Below, in pieces: positions 33,177 through 44,899 of a stretch of 64,000 nucleotides of DNA. The notes below the pieces were generated by a model, which made no database searches, had not been told where the DNA came from, and was given only the letters and a program-made list of their open reading frames with translations. Origin of the DNA: Rutpela maculata (taxonomy: Eukaryota; Arthropoda; Insecta; Coleoptera; Cerambycidae). The number at the start of each line of letters is the position of its first letter. The stretch's first letter is position 1. A program made the translations under genes and the position numbers. The stretch spans positions 127,469,639-127,533,638 of the forward strand of contig OW386292.2 of assembly GCA_936432065.2 (NCBI GenBank), written 5' to 3'.

Positions 33177-36100
33177 CCCAAGTAGCATAAATATGCTATT
33201 CAGCTGAGATAACCAAAATGCACCCATTAAAACGTTTCAACGGCTTTTGGTTAGTTATATTTTGGTCATCTTATTTTAGTCGTAGTTTAGCGTAAAATAT
33301 AAAAACGAAATAGTCATGATGATCTCTTTTTAGCTATATACTAGTCATTACTAGTAGCCATAATATCGCCATGCTGGTTTGGTTATAAAGTCGTTTTCAA
33401 AATGTCATATATGAGCAAGTAATTAAATAGCAACAATGTTAAGTCCTAATACTGCCATTCTAGCTATAGAAATGTCTAGAATATGTTAACACAGTTTTTA
33501 TTATTGATATAGTGTTGATATCCAAACTATTAATAAGACTATATTAGTTAGGATTTATTCTGGCGGTTTTCTTAGCTGTTATTATCGAATTACGACTAAA
33601 ACAATAATGAAAAAATATCCTTATTAAATGACTATTTTCGAAGTAATTTTGTACACATTAAAATCTAAATTGAGGCCGAACGGCAAGATAAAAATATAAC
33701 CTAAAAGCAAGTATTGATACTGTTGACAATTTATACATACGCAAATAAGTTTTATATCAACAGAAAAATAAGAATGAAATGTAAAAGAAAATATAAGCAT
33801 AGTTCCACATATTATTGGAAAAGGAATATCGCCTAAAAGTAAGTTCAAATAGTAGGTATTTATATAGCGGCATAACACTTTTCACGGAGTGTTCTCGTTG
33901 ACGTTTGTGTCTACTAAGGCTTATGTATTAATATAAATATTTAGATTGTTAAAGTGAAAGTGTCAATCTATGTTCTGCATCAGTGTCCAAGAATGCTGAC
34001 ATTTCATTTTCAATGGCTCTAGCCATCATTAACATTTTTATATTATTTCTTTTTATTGTACACGGTTGCTAGGATCGTTTGAGTCTGGTTTTGATTGTGG
34101 ATTAGTCAAAAATGTATGTACGTTTTTGTATTTGACCAGTACAGTTGGCTAGTTACTGCCTACCCAACTGGAAGAAATTGCACAAAGGCAAAGCTCCTCA
34201 ATGCTTTGGACCACGCAATACATTTTCAGAAACTTTAGTAACAAATTTTAATTTGGTTGGAGAAAGGAAATGTAAAAACGTTGAAGAAACAAAGGTCAAA
34301 ATTCAAAGTAACCCGTTAACCTGTTCCTCACAAAGGCAGGTAAAAGAAACGTAAAAAAGAGAGGTTATACGTCTTTCATAGTTTAGCCGTATTTTGATGC
34401 GAAAACTTGCTAACCACTTTAACCAACTTTGTGGTAATAGTTTGGCCAATATGGCCGGTTAAATTTCCCATTTAACGAAAAAAGATTATTAGATCTCTTA
34501 CAGTCATATTCTGGCTTATTTCTAGCATCATTAGCGAAAGCATATGCCACATTAGGACCACTTGCTGCCATGTTTTCTATCAATCAAGAACGACGGCCAT
34601 TACGTTCATTTTCAATACTTTATTAATTATACTTATAAAATAACGTTTTGATTTACTAATTCGATATATTAATCAGTTTTAATAACCTTACCATCGATTG
34701 TGCTTCTTGAAACTACAATATGTTTGTATGTATATATTTCAAATTAATTTAGTTATACCTAAAATTTAGAAATTTCTGAAGCTTCCTTTGTTTTTATGAG
34801 TATTTTATATAAAACAGAAAAAAATCGTGTGTTGATAAAATTTCACCCTCTTGATTGACCATACCCTGATAACAACAAACGTCCCCAGGACGTGCACTTA
34901 GGTCGTCGTTAGGTCTGAACGTTCCGGGTTTATATTACGTCCCGAAGACGTCCGTTTGCTATTGTCCCCAAACGTTCTGCTTAAACGTTTTAAGGACATC
35001 CTGCTAGAGTCTAGTCCAGACAAATTTAAACAAAAATATGTGAAACCTGCTCTATAGTGTATGTTTTTTTTCAGCAGATGAGAACATATTTGAAAAAAAA
35101 ATTAAAAACTGTAAGAATTAAATAAAAATTCTTAAAAAGTTTTATTGACAAAATTAACTTTTGAAATAAAAAAAAATAACAATTTATTTTCAATTTTTAT
35201 AGTCTATTTAAATTTTGTCAATGTACCTAACTACTTAATGACAAAACATAAGATATGTAATGAAATGGTCTGGTCGTGTTTATTCTGAGGTGGGGGAATT
35301 TCGAGTATTTGCTGTCAAATTATGGGGAATTTAATTTGGCAGCCCTGGTTATTACGTCATTTTTACTTTTATTACACCCTGATGTGCATGTTCGATAACG
35401 TTGTTATCAAAAGTACGTAAGTCTATTTAATTACTTTATTAATACATAGTATTGTGATCGGTATTTTTATTCTAGATGATTTTGGTGCGACTGCTGCTTT
35501 GTAGGTATAGCCTATAATAAATACTAATACTACCACCCACCTTGGCTCTTAAAATCCTATGCGAGATCACCTGTGAACCTGGGTATATGTAGTTTTTAGT
35601 TGTTTATCATGGAGCGAATTTATTCATTTAAAAGAAAATTATTGGAGGGCAAAAGAAGGAAGAGAGACGATGTCAAAAAATTTGGAGAGAATATTAGAGA
35701 ATAATATAAACTAGGATTATAAAAAGGCGAAGTGTGCAATAAAACGTTAGACAAAGAGAAATGCATATTTTACCTTCTTCCATGCATATACAATGAAACG
35801 AAAACTTCAGACACCCCATAAATAGCATACGCAAGGATAATTTCTAACAGGTAAGTAAATCATAAAGTCACAGGTTCCTTACTATTCTCTGTGACTTAAG
35901 GTTTGCGAAAATTTCACTCCAGTGGTTTTAAAGGTGGCCTAAGTAAATTTTCGGTCATTGTTAAGAACACCGACTTCTGGGATTTCTCCAATTCTTTTGC
36001 ATAGACGTGTCTATGCAAAAAAAATGGAGAAATTCCAGAATTTTCTTTCACTGCATATGCGTGGTAGGATGTACATTTATATTTGTCGAACGTTTTATTG

Positions 36101-37242
36101 TACAGTTCGCCTTCTTATGATATAAATGTCCAATGTAACTTATAATGAATAGAATTATATTATACACTATACAACTTATTATGGTACTATGATATATAAC
36201 TTTTAAATCCCATAAGAATTTTATTTTTGACATTTGTCACTTAAATTTATATAGTAATAAGTTAATTTATAATAAAAAGTGCAAATGCCATAACTTATTT
36301 TTCATTATCACAATAGAAATAAAGTTTTCGCATAAATTTGTCATTTGGTGTTAATAAAAAAAATACCAAATAGGTAGTAAAAAGCAATCTATTTGAATAA
36401 TTTGTCTAGATGTATAATTGTATTATTCCTTTTTATCTTTTTGAGTTTTTTAACCACATTCATTCCCTTCGAAATAGAATCCAATCATTGGATTCTATTT
36501 CGAAAGAAATGCGTGTGGTTAGAAAGCCCAAAAAGAGAGATAAACACCCTCTGCTGTGAATACACCTTCAAAGTGGTGGGGGGGTAGGTACTATATGTTT
36601 TCAATAGTATGTCCTAACAACATTTTTAAGACGTCCTTTCTAGACCTGTATTCGTTCTATATAAGTCCTGGGTTGGACGTCCTCGGGATATCCCGTTTTG
36701 TTGACACGGAACGTCCCTCAAACGTTCTTCGTACGTTTTGGTCGATAAAGTACGTTCTCGGTACGCTTCCATGTCCTATTGATAAGTTCTTGGGACGTTT
36801 TTGTGACGATATTGTGCTGTTAGGGTATATGCAATTATGATGTTCATATAATTTTAAAGATGGACAAAGTATACGTCCATTTTATCTAACAACACCTGCT
36901 TAAAGCCAAAAGATGGTCACTATAGTGTTCTGGTTTTATTTTATACGTAAAAGCCATGATTTAGTCACGGTGAAGTAGATACATCACACCTTTCGCCATA
37001 AGAGTCACTTGATAACTAGTAAAGCAGTCGCAAAAATCAAGAAGACAGCCAAATGAGTTGCACATGTGATATGGCCATTTGGTTCCAATTGCGTTTTGAT
37101 GACCAAAATATGATTCTCCATTTTCGTCACCATTACGTTTTCAAAACGTAATAACTCAGTTTTAATAACAGCTACTGTAACCAATCTTTTTAGCTACTGT
37201 AATATGATGATGACCAAAATACAACTCCTTGTGCTACTTAGG
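33177..37242. mobile_element. Element with CCCAAGTAGCA ends, copy B (intact ends)
   Basis: It starts CCCAAGTAGCATAAATATGC and ends CTCCTTGTGCTACTTAGG. It is the reverse-orientation sister of copy A (20355-32672) over its full length, once the nested insertion at 34864-36825 is removed (net about 2.1 kb). No transposase frame is recognisable; the 84-codon frame at 33624-33878 and the 69-codon frame at 34145-34354 recur in copy A only as broken sequence. Confidence 0.75.
34864..36825. mobile_element. 1.96-kb element with CCC...GGG ends and TA duplication
   Basis: TA at 34862-34863 and 36826-36827 flanks CCCTGATAACAACAAACG ... ATTGTGCTGTTAGGG. Copy A holds the uninterrupted site: GACCATATATGCAATT (read on its minus strand near 20720-20745), where only one TA is present. 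This proves a TA target duplication. Both ends carry many ACGTCC/GGACGT repeats. Two short hairpins lie inside (about 35990-36045 and 36465-36512). No gene found. Confidence 0.85.
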
Positions 37243-38320
37243 CCATGTTAGCTCTTATTTAGACAGACAGTGCGGTCCATGTATATGGGATATATTCATT
37301 TGAGGCGTAATTATGAACTTTTAGGAAAAATCTGGAAATGGGTCGATTTTTAATTTGAAATTTCCATTTTTAGCATAAAATTAGAATCCTCGCGTTCATT
37401 CCACCTGAATTATGTCTACTCTCTCGAAAATTTTAAATTAGGAAGGGGTCGTGCGGCACCTCGTTCGAAAGGGATTTTGATTCTCTATGCGACAGAATAA
37501 AGTTTTTTAAATTTGGTGCATTAATTACTGACAAAATTTTGAAAATGTAAAATTCTGTTAATGTCTCTTAAACTTAGTTGAGATATTTTTTGCTAAATTA
37601 TTAATTTTGAAGAAAAGTTGAATCTGATCTATTGTTATTTGTAAAGTATTTAATACAAAATTGTACCCACCAGATAGTTTTCTTAAAGTAGACACTGTAA
37701 AATTAGTTAAAAAATCTAAAGAGATAACACCGTTAATTGTGCCCCAAAGAACTCAAGTGGGCCAAGGAATACTTTTGTTTCCAATTACTGTCACTTCATT
37801 ATAAGTTACTCACATGCATCAGTGTGATAAGATTTCTTTATTATATTCTTCGCAAAAACGAAGACTATATTGCATTTGATCGGCACATCCTGAAATATCG
37901 CTCGTAGAGAAAAAATTTCATATCATCGTATTAGTGAACGAATTCTGAACAACTTTCAAAATGTCCGTCCGTCTGTCCGTCACGTTTCTTGTAAGCACGA
38001 TAACTTAAGAAAGAAAAGTCTGATTGTATTGAAATTTGGAAACTAAGTTAGAGGAATAAACTTAGCTAGAGGAAGAACCCTATTGTTTTTGAAAAAAATC
38101 AATCGGTAAATAAGAAAGTTATTAATCATTTAATTAAAAAAAAAATTCTTAATTTTTATTGCTTGCACTAAAATAGAAATATTTCGAAATGTTAACTCTA
38201 TAATAATCGTTTTTTTGTTTATGCATTTTACTAATATATATTTTAAAACAATATATTTAATGCGTTTAAATATGATTCTTGCAAGATACATATTACAGAC
38301 ATTCGATTTTTGTAGTAATC
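37243..38320. other. Intergenic, nothing recognised
   Basis: AT-rich. A GTCCGTCTGTCCGTCACG microsatellite-like run at 37964-37984 resembles the TCTGTCTGTCGGTC run of the 52-kb MITE family. No gene. Confidence 0.5.
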
Positions 38321-38411
38321 TGTGACGGTGTAGTGGCTAAAGTTTTGTCTTGCAATCCAAAGATTCTGTGTTCGAATCCCAAACAGGTCGGATGTTTTTT
38401 TTTTTTTAATT
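38321..38411 (+). mobile_element. Short tRNA-derived SINE
   Basis: GGTGTAGTGGCTAA (A-box-like) is followed 40 bases later by GTGTTCGAATCCCAAACAGG (B-box-like), then a T-rich tail. This is the minimal polymerase III SINE pattern. There is no cloverleaf with paired acceptor ends. Confidence 0.55.
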
Positions 38412-38445
38412 TTTTTTCATATATTTTTTTCACAACAAAGTTGAT

Positions 38446-39371
38446 TGATTGATTGATTGATTTACCAGCGTGCGGTAGGCATTGCTGCCACTCCCAAGTT
38501 ATACAGCTGGGCCTGCTACGTCCATGCTGGGTTGGACTAAGGTCATGCTTGTTGCCAGCAGCAAGAGCCACATGGCGCATGGTAAAGGAATGTGGGATGG
38601 GAGGTGTAGGTATTTGTGAGATGCGTTACCGCATTATGTCGTGAGGGAGCGTTTAAGCCCTCTTTTTTTGTATTTTTGGTTCTGGGCTTCTGCCTATTCT
38701 GGGTCTTCTTGTAAGATATGTTGCCGCGTTGTGTCGCTGCTATTTATGCTCCTATTTTTTGTACTTCTGTTTCTACAGGTCTTCTTCTTCTTCTGAGACT
38801 TCTGATTCCTCCGTTTCTGATTCTGGTAGAGTATATATCGCTCCGATTTCTTTGTGAAATTCATTCTTTCCCCTTGCTTTTCTTTCCCAGTATGTTTGAT
38901 CCTTTCCCAGTTTGTTCATGATCCTCTCGATTGTTGTTTTCCACGTGTAACATGGTCTCCCAATTTTAAGTTTGCTGCTATTCAGTGTTAGTGCTTTCTT
39001 CAGTAGGTGTGTTGGTTCCCTTCTTTGGACGTGTCCCCAGTACTTCATTGCGTACATTTCTATCCTTTTTGTGATTGTCTTCCCTTCTAGTAGTGTTGAT
39101 GTTTTATGTTGTTTTTGCCCTGTTGTTTTTCTGAGTAATTGGATGATGTCTCTTTCAGCTCTTCTCAAACTTCTTCTGTTGGCTTTTGTTGTTGCCGCGT
39201 TTTTAACTCCATGTGTCATTGTTGGCAGTATGATGGCTATGTATAGCCGTTTGGCCAGGCCCCATGATAGTTTGTTTTTCTAAATGAACGGTATAATTGC
39301 TCTTGTGACTCTGTATGCTGTTTTTATTCTCTCCTTTACTGTTTCTCTCCTTTTCAGTTGGTTCGTCAGAT
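38446..39371 (-). mobile_element. 5'-truncated LINE (RTE/CR1-type) with perfect target duplication
   Basis: Flanked by ACAACAAAGTTGAT at 38432-38445 and 39372-39385, a 14-bp target duplication. The 3' end on the minus strand is a short (AATC)n tail. The element is 926 bp and consists of the C-terminal coding part plus a 3' UTR. Confidence 0.85.
38773..39340 (-). pseudogene. LINE ORF2 C-terminal region
   Basis: The 148-codon frame 38773-39219 contains RRSLRRAERDIIQLLRKTTG, MKYWGHVQRREPTHLLKKAL and KIGRPCYTWKTTIERIM, then KNEFHKEIGAIY and an acidic end. The GHVQRR...LLKKAL and GRPCYTW phrases are typical of the post-RT region of endonuclease-type insect LINEs. Upstream codons IKTAYRVTRAIIPF and LSWGLAKRLYIAIIL continue to about 39340 after a stop. 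Confidence 0.75.
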
Positions 39372-39385
39372 ACAACAAAGTTGAT

Positions 39386-40369
39386 ATAAAATTCAGGCTG
39401 TCCAAAAACTGACATTATTTACCAAAAAACTCCTATAGAAAGTGTAACAATTAGGAAGTTTCCTGTTTTAGAAATATCATGTACATTCAACCTCATTTAG
39501 TAATCTTTCAGATAACTAGTCAAACAAAAAAAAAATTATCTCGATATCTGAAAAACTCACGAACTTATTCAATTTCTTATTTGAATACTTCGCCTCGGCT
39601 GAAGTCCACCGTGACGTCACAATACACAACGCGCTGTATGTTCCCTTTATTTAGTGTATGTGCTCGATTTTCTGAAATGTCACAAAATGTCCCTTTTGAT
39701 TCGTTCGTGCCGAGCCGATTTTTCGAATTTCGCCGTGCAATTTACGATCAGGTTTATCTGGAAGACTTCCGCTTTAAGTCGCGACATCATACGGCCGTTC
39801 CAATGGTGTTTTTCGAAAAATATGAACGTGCCAAAATTGCATGTTTTAGCCATTTTTTCGGCTCTCAAATGCAAGCTGGCTATAAACTACCGGTGCCTGC
39901 CAGCGAGTATAAAGGTGCCCGCGCCCGCTCGCTGTTGGTGGAATCATGTATTGTGACGTAATTGAGCTCAGCCCAGATGATCGCGGCATTTTAAACTTGG
40001 AAGGACCATAACTTTTTTATTTATAGAGATAATTTAAAAAAAAATTACAGATATTTTTTAGATTTTTACGACTATCTATTACGAGAAAATGAGAAAAACG
40101 GAACCTTCCTAATTATATAAAAAGCTCAGTAAATTGGCGAAGAGTACCTACATTTTCAACTTGTTTATTCCACTTTATTGTGGCTCATTTATCTGAAACT
40201 CGGAGAAGAGATATTCTAATTATGATCGGATGTGGTAATAAAACAAGAACTCAAGAGGATGTTTGTGAAATGTTTAATAATAAATATGCTGGTCAGCAAT
40301 TATCTCAGTCTACAGCCAGTAAAATAGAAAAATAAGGGCGTGAAACGAAATGTAAGAAATATTCATAAA
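39386..40369. repeat. Intergenic with a copy of the 0.6-1.4 kb repeat arm
   Basis: The stretch 39655-39890 (TCGATTTTCTGAAATGTCAC ... TTATCTGGAAGACTTCC ... TTTTTCGAAAAATATGAACG) recurs at 575-720 and, inverted, at 1085-1435. It is open in two frames (39479-39961 and 39654-39956) because it lacks stops. There is no protein family match that I recognise, and the sister copies are broken, so I do not call a gene. Confidence 0.5.
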
Positions 40370-40618
40370 CCAGATGGCCCAGACGACAGAGAACATTTTA
40401 TAGTGAAACCTACAAAAACTTGCAAAATGAATAATTTTTTTTTTTGAGTTCGTGAAAGTGTAAAGAATAATATTCTGAAAAGTTTACATTCCGCTCATAT
40501 GCAGAACATAAATTTTTTTCATCCGTTTTTTTCAAAACGTTGAAATTAAGTGAGGGTAGGAAAACATAAAAAATGCAGGTGGATAGACCACGTGTTTCTG
40601 AACAAAATATGTGGAGCA
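40370..40618 (-). repeat. 250-bp repeat shared with 48.66-48.89 kb and 46.56-46.69 kb
   Basis: On the minus strand it runs from TTGTTCAGAAACACGTGGTC through TTTACATT/TTCGCTC phrases to TTTTATAGTGAAACC...GACGACAGAG. The same text appears on the plus strand at 48655-48890 and partly, in this orientation, at 46556-46690. It directly follows the R2-like coding fragment here. Confidence 0.65.
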
Positions 40619-41617
40619 TAAGGCAGCACTGGTGTCTCGTCTATCCCATACGAGTGCCTAAGGTGATAATAAAGCACTCGTAATGCTCCGTCGTGCCTCT
40701 GGATATAGGCCGAGACTGCATATGTCGGACAGGCCGACAACAAGTGCATCAAAGTCTCTGGGGCCCTGCGGCAGACCCTGCAGCTGACATCAGGGACCTC
40801 TATACCCATGATATGACTTCGACAGACGAGAGTGTTGAATACACCATCCTGGCAAGCCATTATGAATCCCTCGTTCTCAGACTTCACCACGGCTGACCTT
40901 AAGAAGGCAAAGGTTAGCCTTTCGGAGAAGCCAATTTTTTCTATATATTTATAGAAAACTCCATGCATTGGCTTATCCGTGTGAAGCTGCAGAAAGATGT
41001 TGTGTTCTGCAGCTTTAATTTGGGCTTTTCGTCGACCAGGTTTCAACTCGGTGACAGAATCGGGATTTACCCGCTCGACGTCGAAGGAGAGACCAAGTTC
41101 ATCGGCTGCTCTCTGTGCTGCCTTAAACAAAAAGGCTCCTACCCCTGCATTTTCATGGACTTGGACCATGCAGATGAGGCGATCCGAACTCCTGATGACA
41201 TTACAGACTCCATCCAGAACCATCCTGTTATGGAGACTCTCCAAACTCAAGAATCCACGGCCTCCACAATGTCGCTGGAGGTATAGTCGTGGAACGGACG
41301 ACGTTGAACAAGCTCCTATTGAGATGCATCTTCTTCCGGGTTCCTACTTCGAGTGGACGCAACTCTTCTCGACTCCGTTTCATTACTCCAAAGGAGTAGA
41401 GAAGGATCGGAACGGCATGCATCCTAGTAGCAAACACCTTGTTCTTCCCCGTTCTGAAGACCAGATCTATGCTGATACATGGCGAACGTTTTTTACTACA
41501 CTCACTTCTTAGGTGGAGCGTTGCTCGACACCCAAGTAAATTTACGACTCTCCGGCATCTAGATGATGTAATCTGCTTCCGTCTACGAGCTGCGCGTCCT
41601 CTCCGTAGTACCCGCAT
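40618..41617 (-). pseudogene. R2-like non-LTR retrotransposon, RT thumb and zinc-knuckle fragment
   Basis: Minus strand. KNKVFATRMHAVPILLYSFG and LEVGTRKKMHLNRSL (41228-41617), then after a frame change LESLHNRMVLDGVCNVI, AQRAADELGLSF, QLHTDKPMHGVFYKYIE, and a CCHC knuckle C-x2-C-x8-H-x4-C followed by RHDGALRVLYYHLRHSYGID. The knuckle and RHDxALxxLYYHLRxxYG phrase are typical of site-specific R2/NeSL-type LINEs with a restriction-like endonuclease. The endonuclease domain that should follow is missing; the frame runs into the shared 250-bp repeat. The region is GC-rich relative to its flanks. Confidence 0.75.
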
Positions 41618-41640
41618 CGTCCTCTCTTGAGATGGACTAG

Positions 41641-41700
41641 TGCAAATATATAATTATGAACGCATACACAGACACCACGGATAGCCGCTGAATCGCTCGC
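41641..41700 (-). repeat. 55-bp repeat shared with 48366-48421
   Basis: On the minus strand TTCAGCGGCTATCCGTGGTG...GCGTTCATAATTATATATTT. The same sequence lies on the plus strand at 48378-48425, also upstream of the 250-bp repeat, so the two copies share both outer parts but differ in the middle. Confidence 0.65.
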
Positions 41701-41767
41701 TTTAATTTTTACGTGCCTTTCGTATTTTGTTTTAAATTGTATCTATTTATGTTTGAATATACACGAT

Positions 41768-42060
41768 TTAGTTTTTTGATCTGTCAATCATTTTTGTAAT
41801 TTTTGGAATATTCTTTATGTATTTTATCCTCAAGTTTTCTTCTTCTTGATCAAGCCTCTGCTGCATGACAGCCCTTAGAGTTCGATATTCTTCTATTTGC
41901 CTCTTGGTTGTATCAAAGCCAACAGTTATTACTGCATAGGCTGGATTTGTTTTCAATTCCCTCGATTTAAAGAATACACTTCTTGTATCTTCTTCTGAGT
42001 TTAAAATTATTTTTATTTTTCGTGGTCTATTTGTATTTCCCTATTCTCTACACTTTTATT
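41768..42060 (-). pseudogene. LINE ORF1-like fragment
   Basis: Minus strand: PRKIKIILNSEEDTRSVFF, then LKTNPAYAVITVGFDTTKRQ, IEEYRTLRAVMQQRLDQEEE and NLRIKYIKNIPKITKM, then TAA. The series IKxIL...R-Q-I-E-x-Y-R-x-L-R...E-x-N-L-x-I-x-Y resembles the C-terminal region of ORF1/Gag-like proteins of CR1-group LINEs. A frameshift lies near 42030. No RT follows in phase. Confidence 0.45.
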
Positions 42061-43323
42061 TTGCTTGATTCTACTTTCTGCGATGCACTGAGTATTACTT
42101 CTTTCACTTTTTTATTGTCAGCTGCTGTGCTTCCTCTTCCGTTTCCTGGCAGCCAAATATCATTAAAATTTCATTTCATTTATTTCCCTGACTGCACTGC
42201 TTCCATGGAATCAGTAGATGTCGCAATTTTTTCATTTATTTGCTGTGTTTTTTGCTTCAGGTCCGTATATAGAAATAATGATTATTTTTTTGTCTTTTGT
42301 ATTGAATATTAGATACTAAGTGTATGAAAAAGTTAATAAGATATCTCGTAAGGAAGATTTCTTGTTGATGTACTAGCGCAATCAGACTTGGACCATCAGT
42401 ATATGGAAAGAACAGATGGTTTCTTTGAAAGTGCTCTGCTGAATATCCAAAATAATATTTTACAAAATATTTAGTTTTTATGTGCTCTCAGATATATGTT
42501 TATTTGTGTCAAACTTACCTACAAAGATATTTGAACGAGTGCTAGCGCCTTGCCCCTTATTATCATATGGCAGAATTTCGGATCTCAACAGATTGCACCC
42601 AGAAAAGAAAGAAAGATCTAGGAAGGTGTTCTTAATAACATTTGTGTACTCCAAAGTGTCTCCGCGGTAGATGTGAACTGTGTAATAGGTAGATTCACAA
42701 TTTGAGCTGGGAGACTAACGTAAAATAGAATCTTTACCTAGAACCACATTTTCAACGCGATCTGGAACAGGAATAAAAATAATTAACAATTATTAGATGA
42801 CTAAAGCTATGCAATGGAGCAAAATATTGCATGAAGAAATGGTGGAATTAAACTTGCTGAAGTTGATGAGGATTTTAATCCTGGAACCTGGAGTATAAGG
42901 ATCAAATCATCACAAATCTTTTGCAATCTATGCTAAAAACTGCAATATCACAGACTAATTAGGAAATATACCAAAACTGAAAGGGACAGAGAGCTCCGAA
43001 ATAAAAGAGGGTGTCTGAAATCTTATTTGAAAATGGTACATACAACGCCCTCCTCCTAAGATAATATCACTCTGTACATAATATTAAAAAAAGTTATAAC
43101 ACAGATGGTCATGCCAGAGTTTTATATCTAATTTTGGATCATATCTCAGCTAACGTGATAAGAGAAAGTTACTCTGAACATAGTTACTTCAGAATTATTG
43201 ACGGTAGCTTGAAATGATCTGTCTGTTAACTGAATTTTGTTACCACCAGTGAAAATTATTTGTGCAATACCTATTTTCCTATAAGTAAGTTATTGCACTA
43301 AAATGGTACATTTCATTATGAGT
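42061..43323. other. Intergenic, nothing recognised
   Basis: AT-rich, no gene or clear repeat. The 109-codon frame 41983-42312 on the plus strand is opposite the ORF1-like fragment in part and looks like chance. Confidence 0.45.
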
Positions 43324-43854
43324 TCAGAAAATAGGCTTTTCCGTGCGTGCGTGACAAATCATGCAAGCACGGGATGTGCAATAAACGATATTTTTCATTA
43401 TACCGCTCTGAAAACAAGAAACTTTTGCTGCTTCAAATAATATTTCTTCTTCTGGAGAAATGATTTTAAAAATATTTTGAATAAAAATTTGAAAAATTCT
43501 CACAATATAAGCATTGTTTAGCGTTGATAAGGAAAGTAACCAATCATTGTTTGCAGTTATTATAGTACGGCAGTCTGCTACCAAGATTTTCGAGTTAGAG
43601 AAGATAATGCCAGCGTTTATCATCAGTTCTGAGAGAGCTAAGAAGAAAAGTTCAGGGTGACGGAACGGTTTACCTGTCCTAAAGGGTTGAAGTCGAGTTT
43701 TGAACAAAGAAAAACCGGTCATCTCTGTCTTCGCAGCGAGGCAGTTTCTTTTGTCTTCTTGTTGAGGGAAGTAAATACTATGAGGAAAAATTGAGTACTG
43801 CCCTTTTGACTGATAAGCCGAGTTACAAAGACCGAAATAATGAGAAATAGCCAC
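43324..43854 (-). other. Unrecognised 176-codon open frame
   Basis: Open on the minus strand with ATG at 43854 and stop at 43324-43326. No known domain; it has no signal peptide and only scattered Cys. Part of it coincides with the first of three spaced copies of a short motif (AACTGCCTCGCTGCGA, see findings), which suggests repeat-derived sequence. I list it because it is the longest frame in this otherwise unassigned region, not because I believe it is a gene. Confidence 0.15.
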
Positions 43855-44035
43855 CGGTCAAAATTCTGGTCACCGCTCGCAGCGAGGCAGTTCTGCTCAT
43901 TATCGACTGATTTCGATGTCTCTTGACCACAAGAAAGTTCGAATGGAACTTTTTGCTAGTTCAGTTACGAGTGATTACATTCGCATTTTGCTTAATTTTG
44001 AGGGTTGATCAAGTCATCGCGGTGAGGCAGTTCTC
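43720..44035. repeat. GCAGCGAGGCAGTT motif, three copies ~143 bp apart
   Basis: TCGCAGCGAGGCAGTT occurs near 43729, 43874 and (as TCGCGGTGAGGCAGTT) 44016, each preceded by a GGTCA/GATCA-containing segment. The intervening sequence is only weakly similar. Confidence 0.6.
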
Positions 44036-44899
44036 CACTTCAGCCATTCCAAATATCATTAATAAGATGAAAAAAAAATATGGACTGAACTTTTCCCCAG
44101 TTCACATTTAAGAAAAATGATTTCCGCGCGACAAAAGAAAAAGCAAATTAAGGCTCTTTGTAAGCACAAGCTCCCAGAGAATCTGTTTAAATGGAATTGA
44201 AATTGAATTTGAAAGTTCCGGATATACAGTAATGATAGAAGGATTAAAATTGTCAAGTTTATTATTATAGTTTCAAACATTTAATTCATCATCATCTGAT
44301 GAGCTCTCACTCATATATCTATATATCCCAGCAGCTGCCATCTTTTATATACGTATACACGCGTTCTATACCTTCTGCTGGAGATGCTACATGGCTTCGG
44401 ATACACTCCATGTCGTTGTCATAGGCACCCGAAGTCATGTCTATGCCCTCCGCACGCCGCACAGTGGCAAATTTTTCAATTTTTTTAGACAAAAATCCGT
44501 CTACAATGCAATTATTAACGGATTTGAAAATTTTTTTTTTTTTAAATAATTGTTAGATATCACCCGATGTTTGAGCACTGCCCAACTTTTAAAAACGTTC
44601 AATATAACCTCAAAAAATCCTATTAATATATGAAATTCGTGTATTTTACTTAAGTAAAAATGCGAATTTCTGTTTTGTAAAAGTTTTACTCAGAAAATAT
44701 CTCTTACTATATGTTTTTTGGGTCACTGATTAAGAAAAATGGAATCAGGAATTGATATAAGTTAAAATACCGAAAAACACCTCTAATAGGGATTTTTTCG
44801 AAATATTCTTATTAAAAATGTAAAATAGTCTAGTAAAGTGTAGTTTTTATATGATAAATATAAAACCTTAGTTATTCAAATAATAATTCAGTAAACATT
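44036..44899. other. Intergenic, nothing recognised
   Basis: No gene or repeat boundary supported. Confidence 0.45.

Noticed and set aside
38441..38460. (TTGA)n microsatellite
   Set aside because: It is the tail of the minus-strand LINE bounded by ACAACAAAGTTGAT duplications, not an independent repeat.
39479..39961. 160-codon open frame
   Set aside because: It lies in a repeat present elsewhere in broken form, and no domain is recognisable.
40963..41512. Two plus-strand frames of 107 and 171 codons
   Set aside because: Antisense shadows of the R2-like reverse transcriptase fragment.
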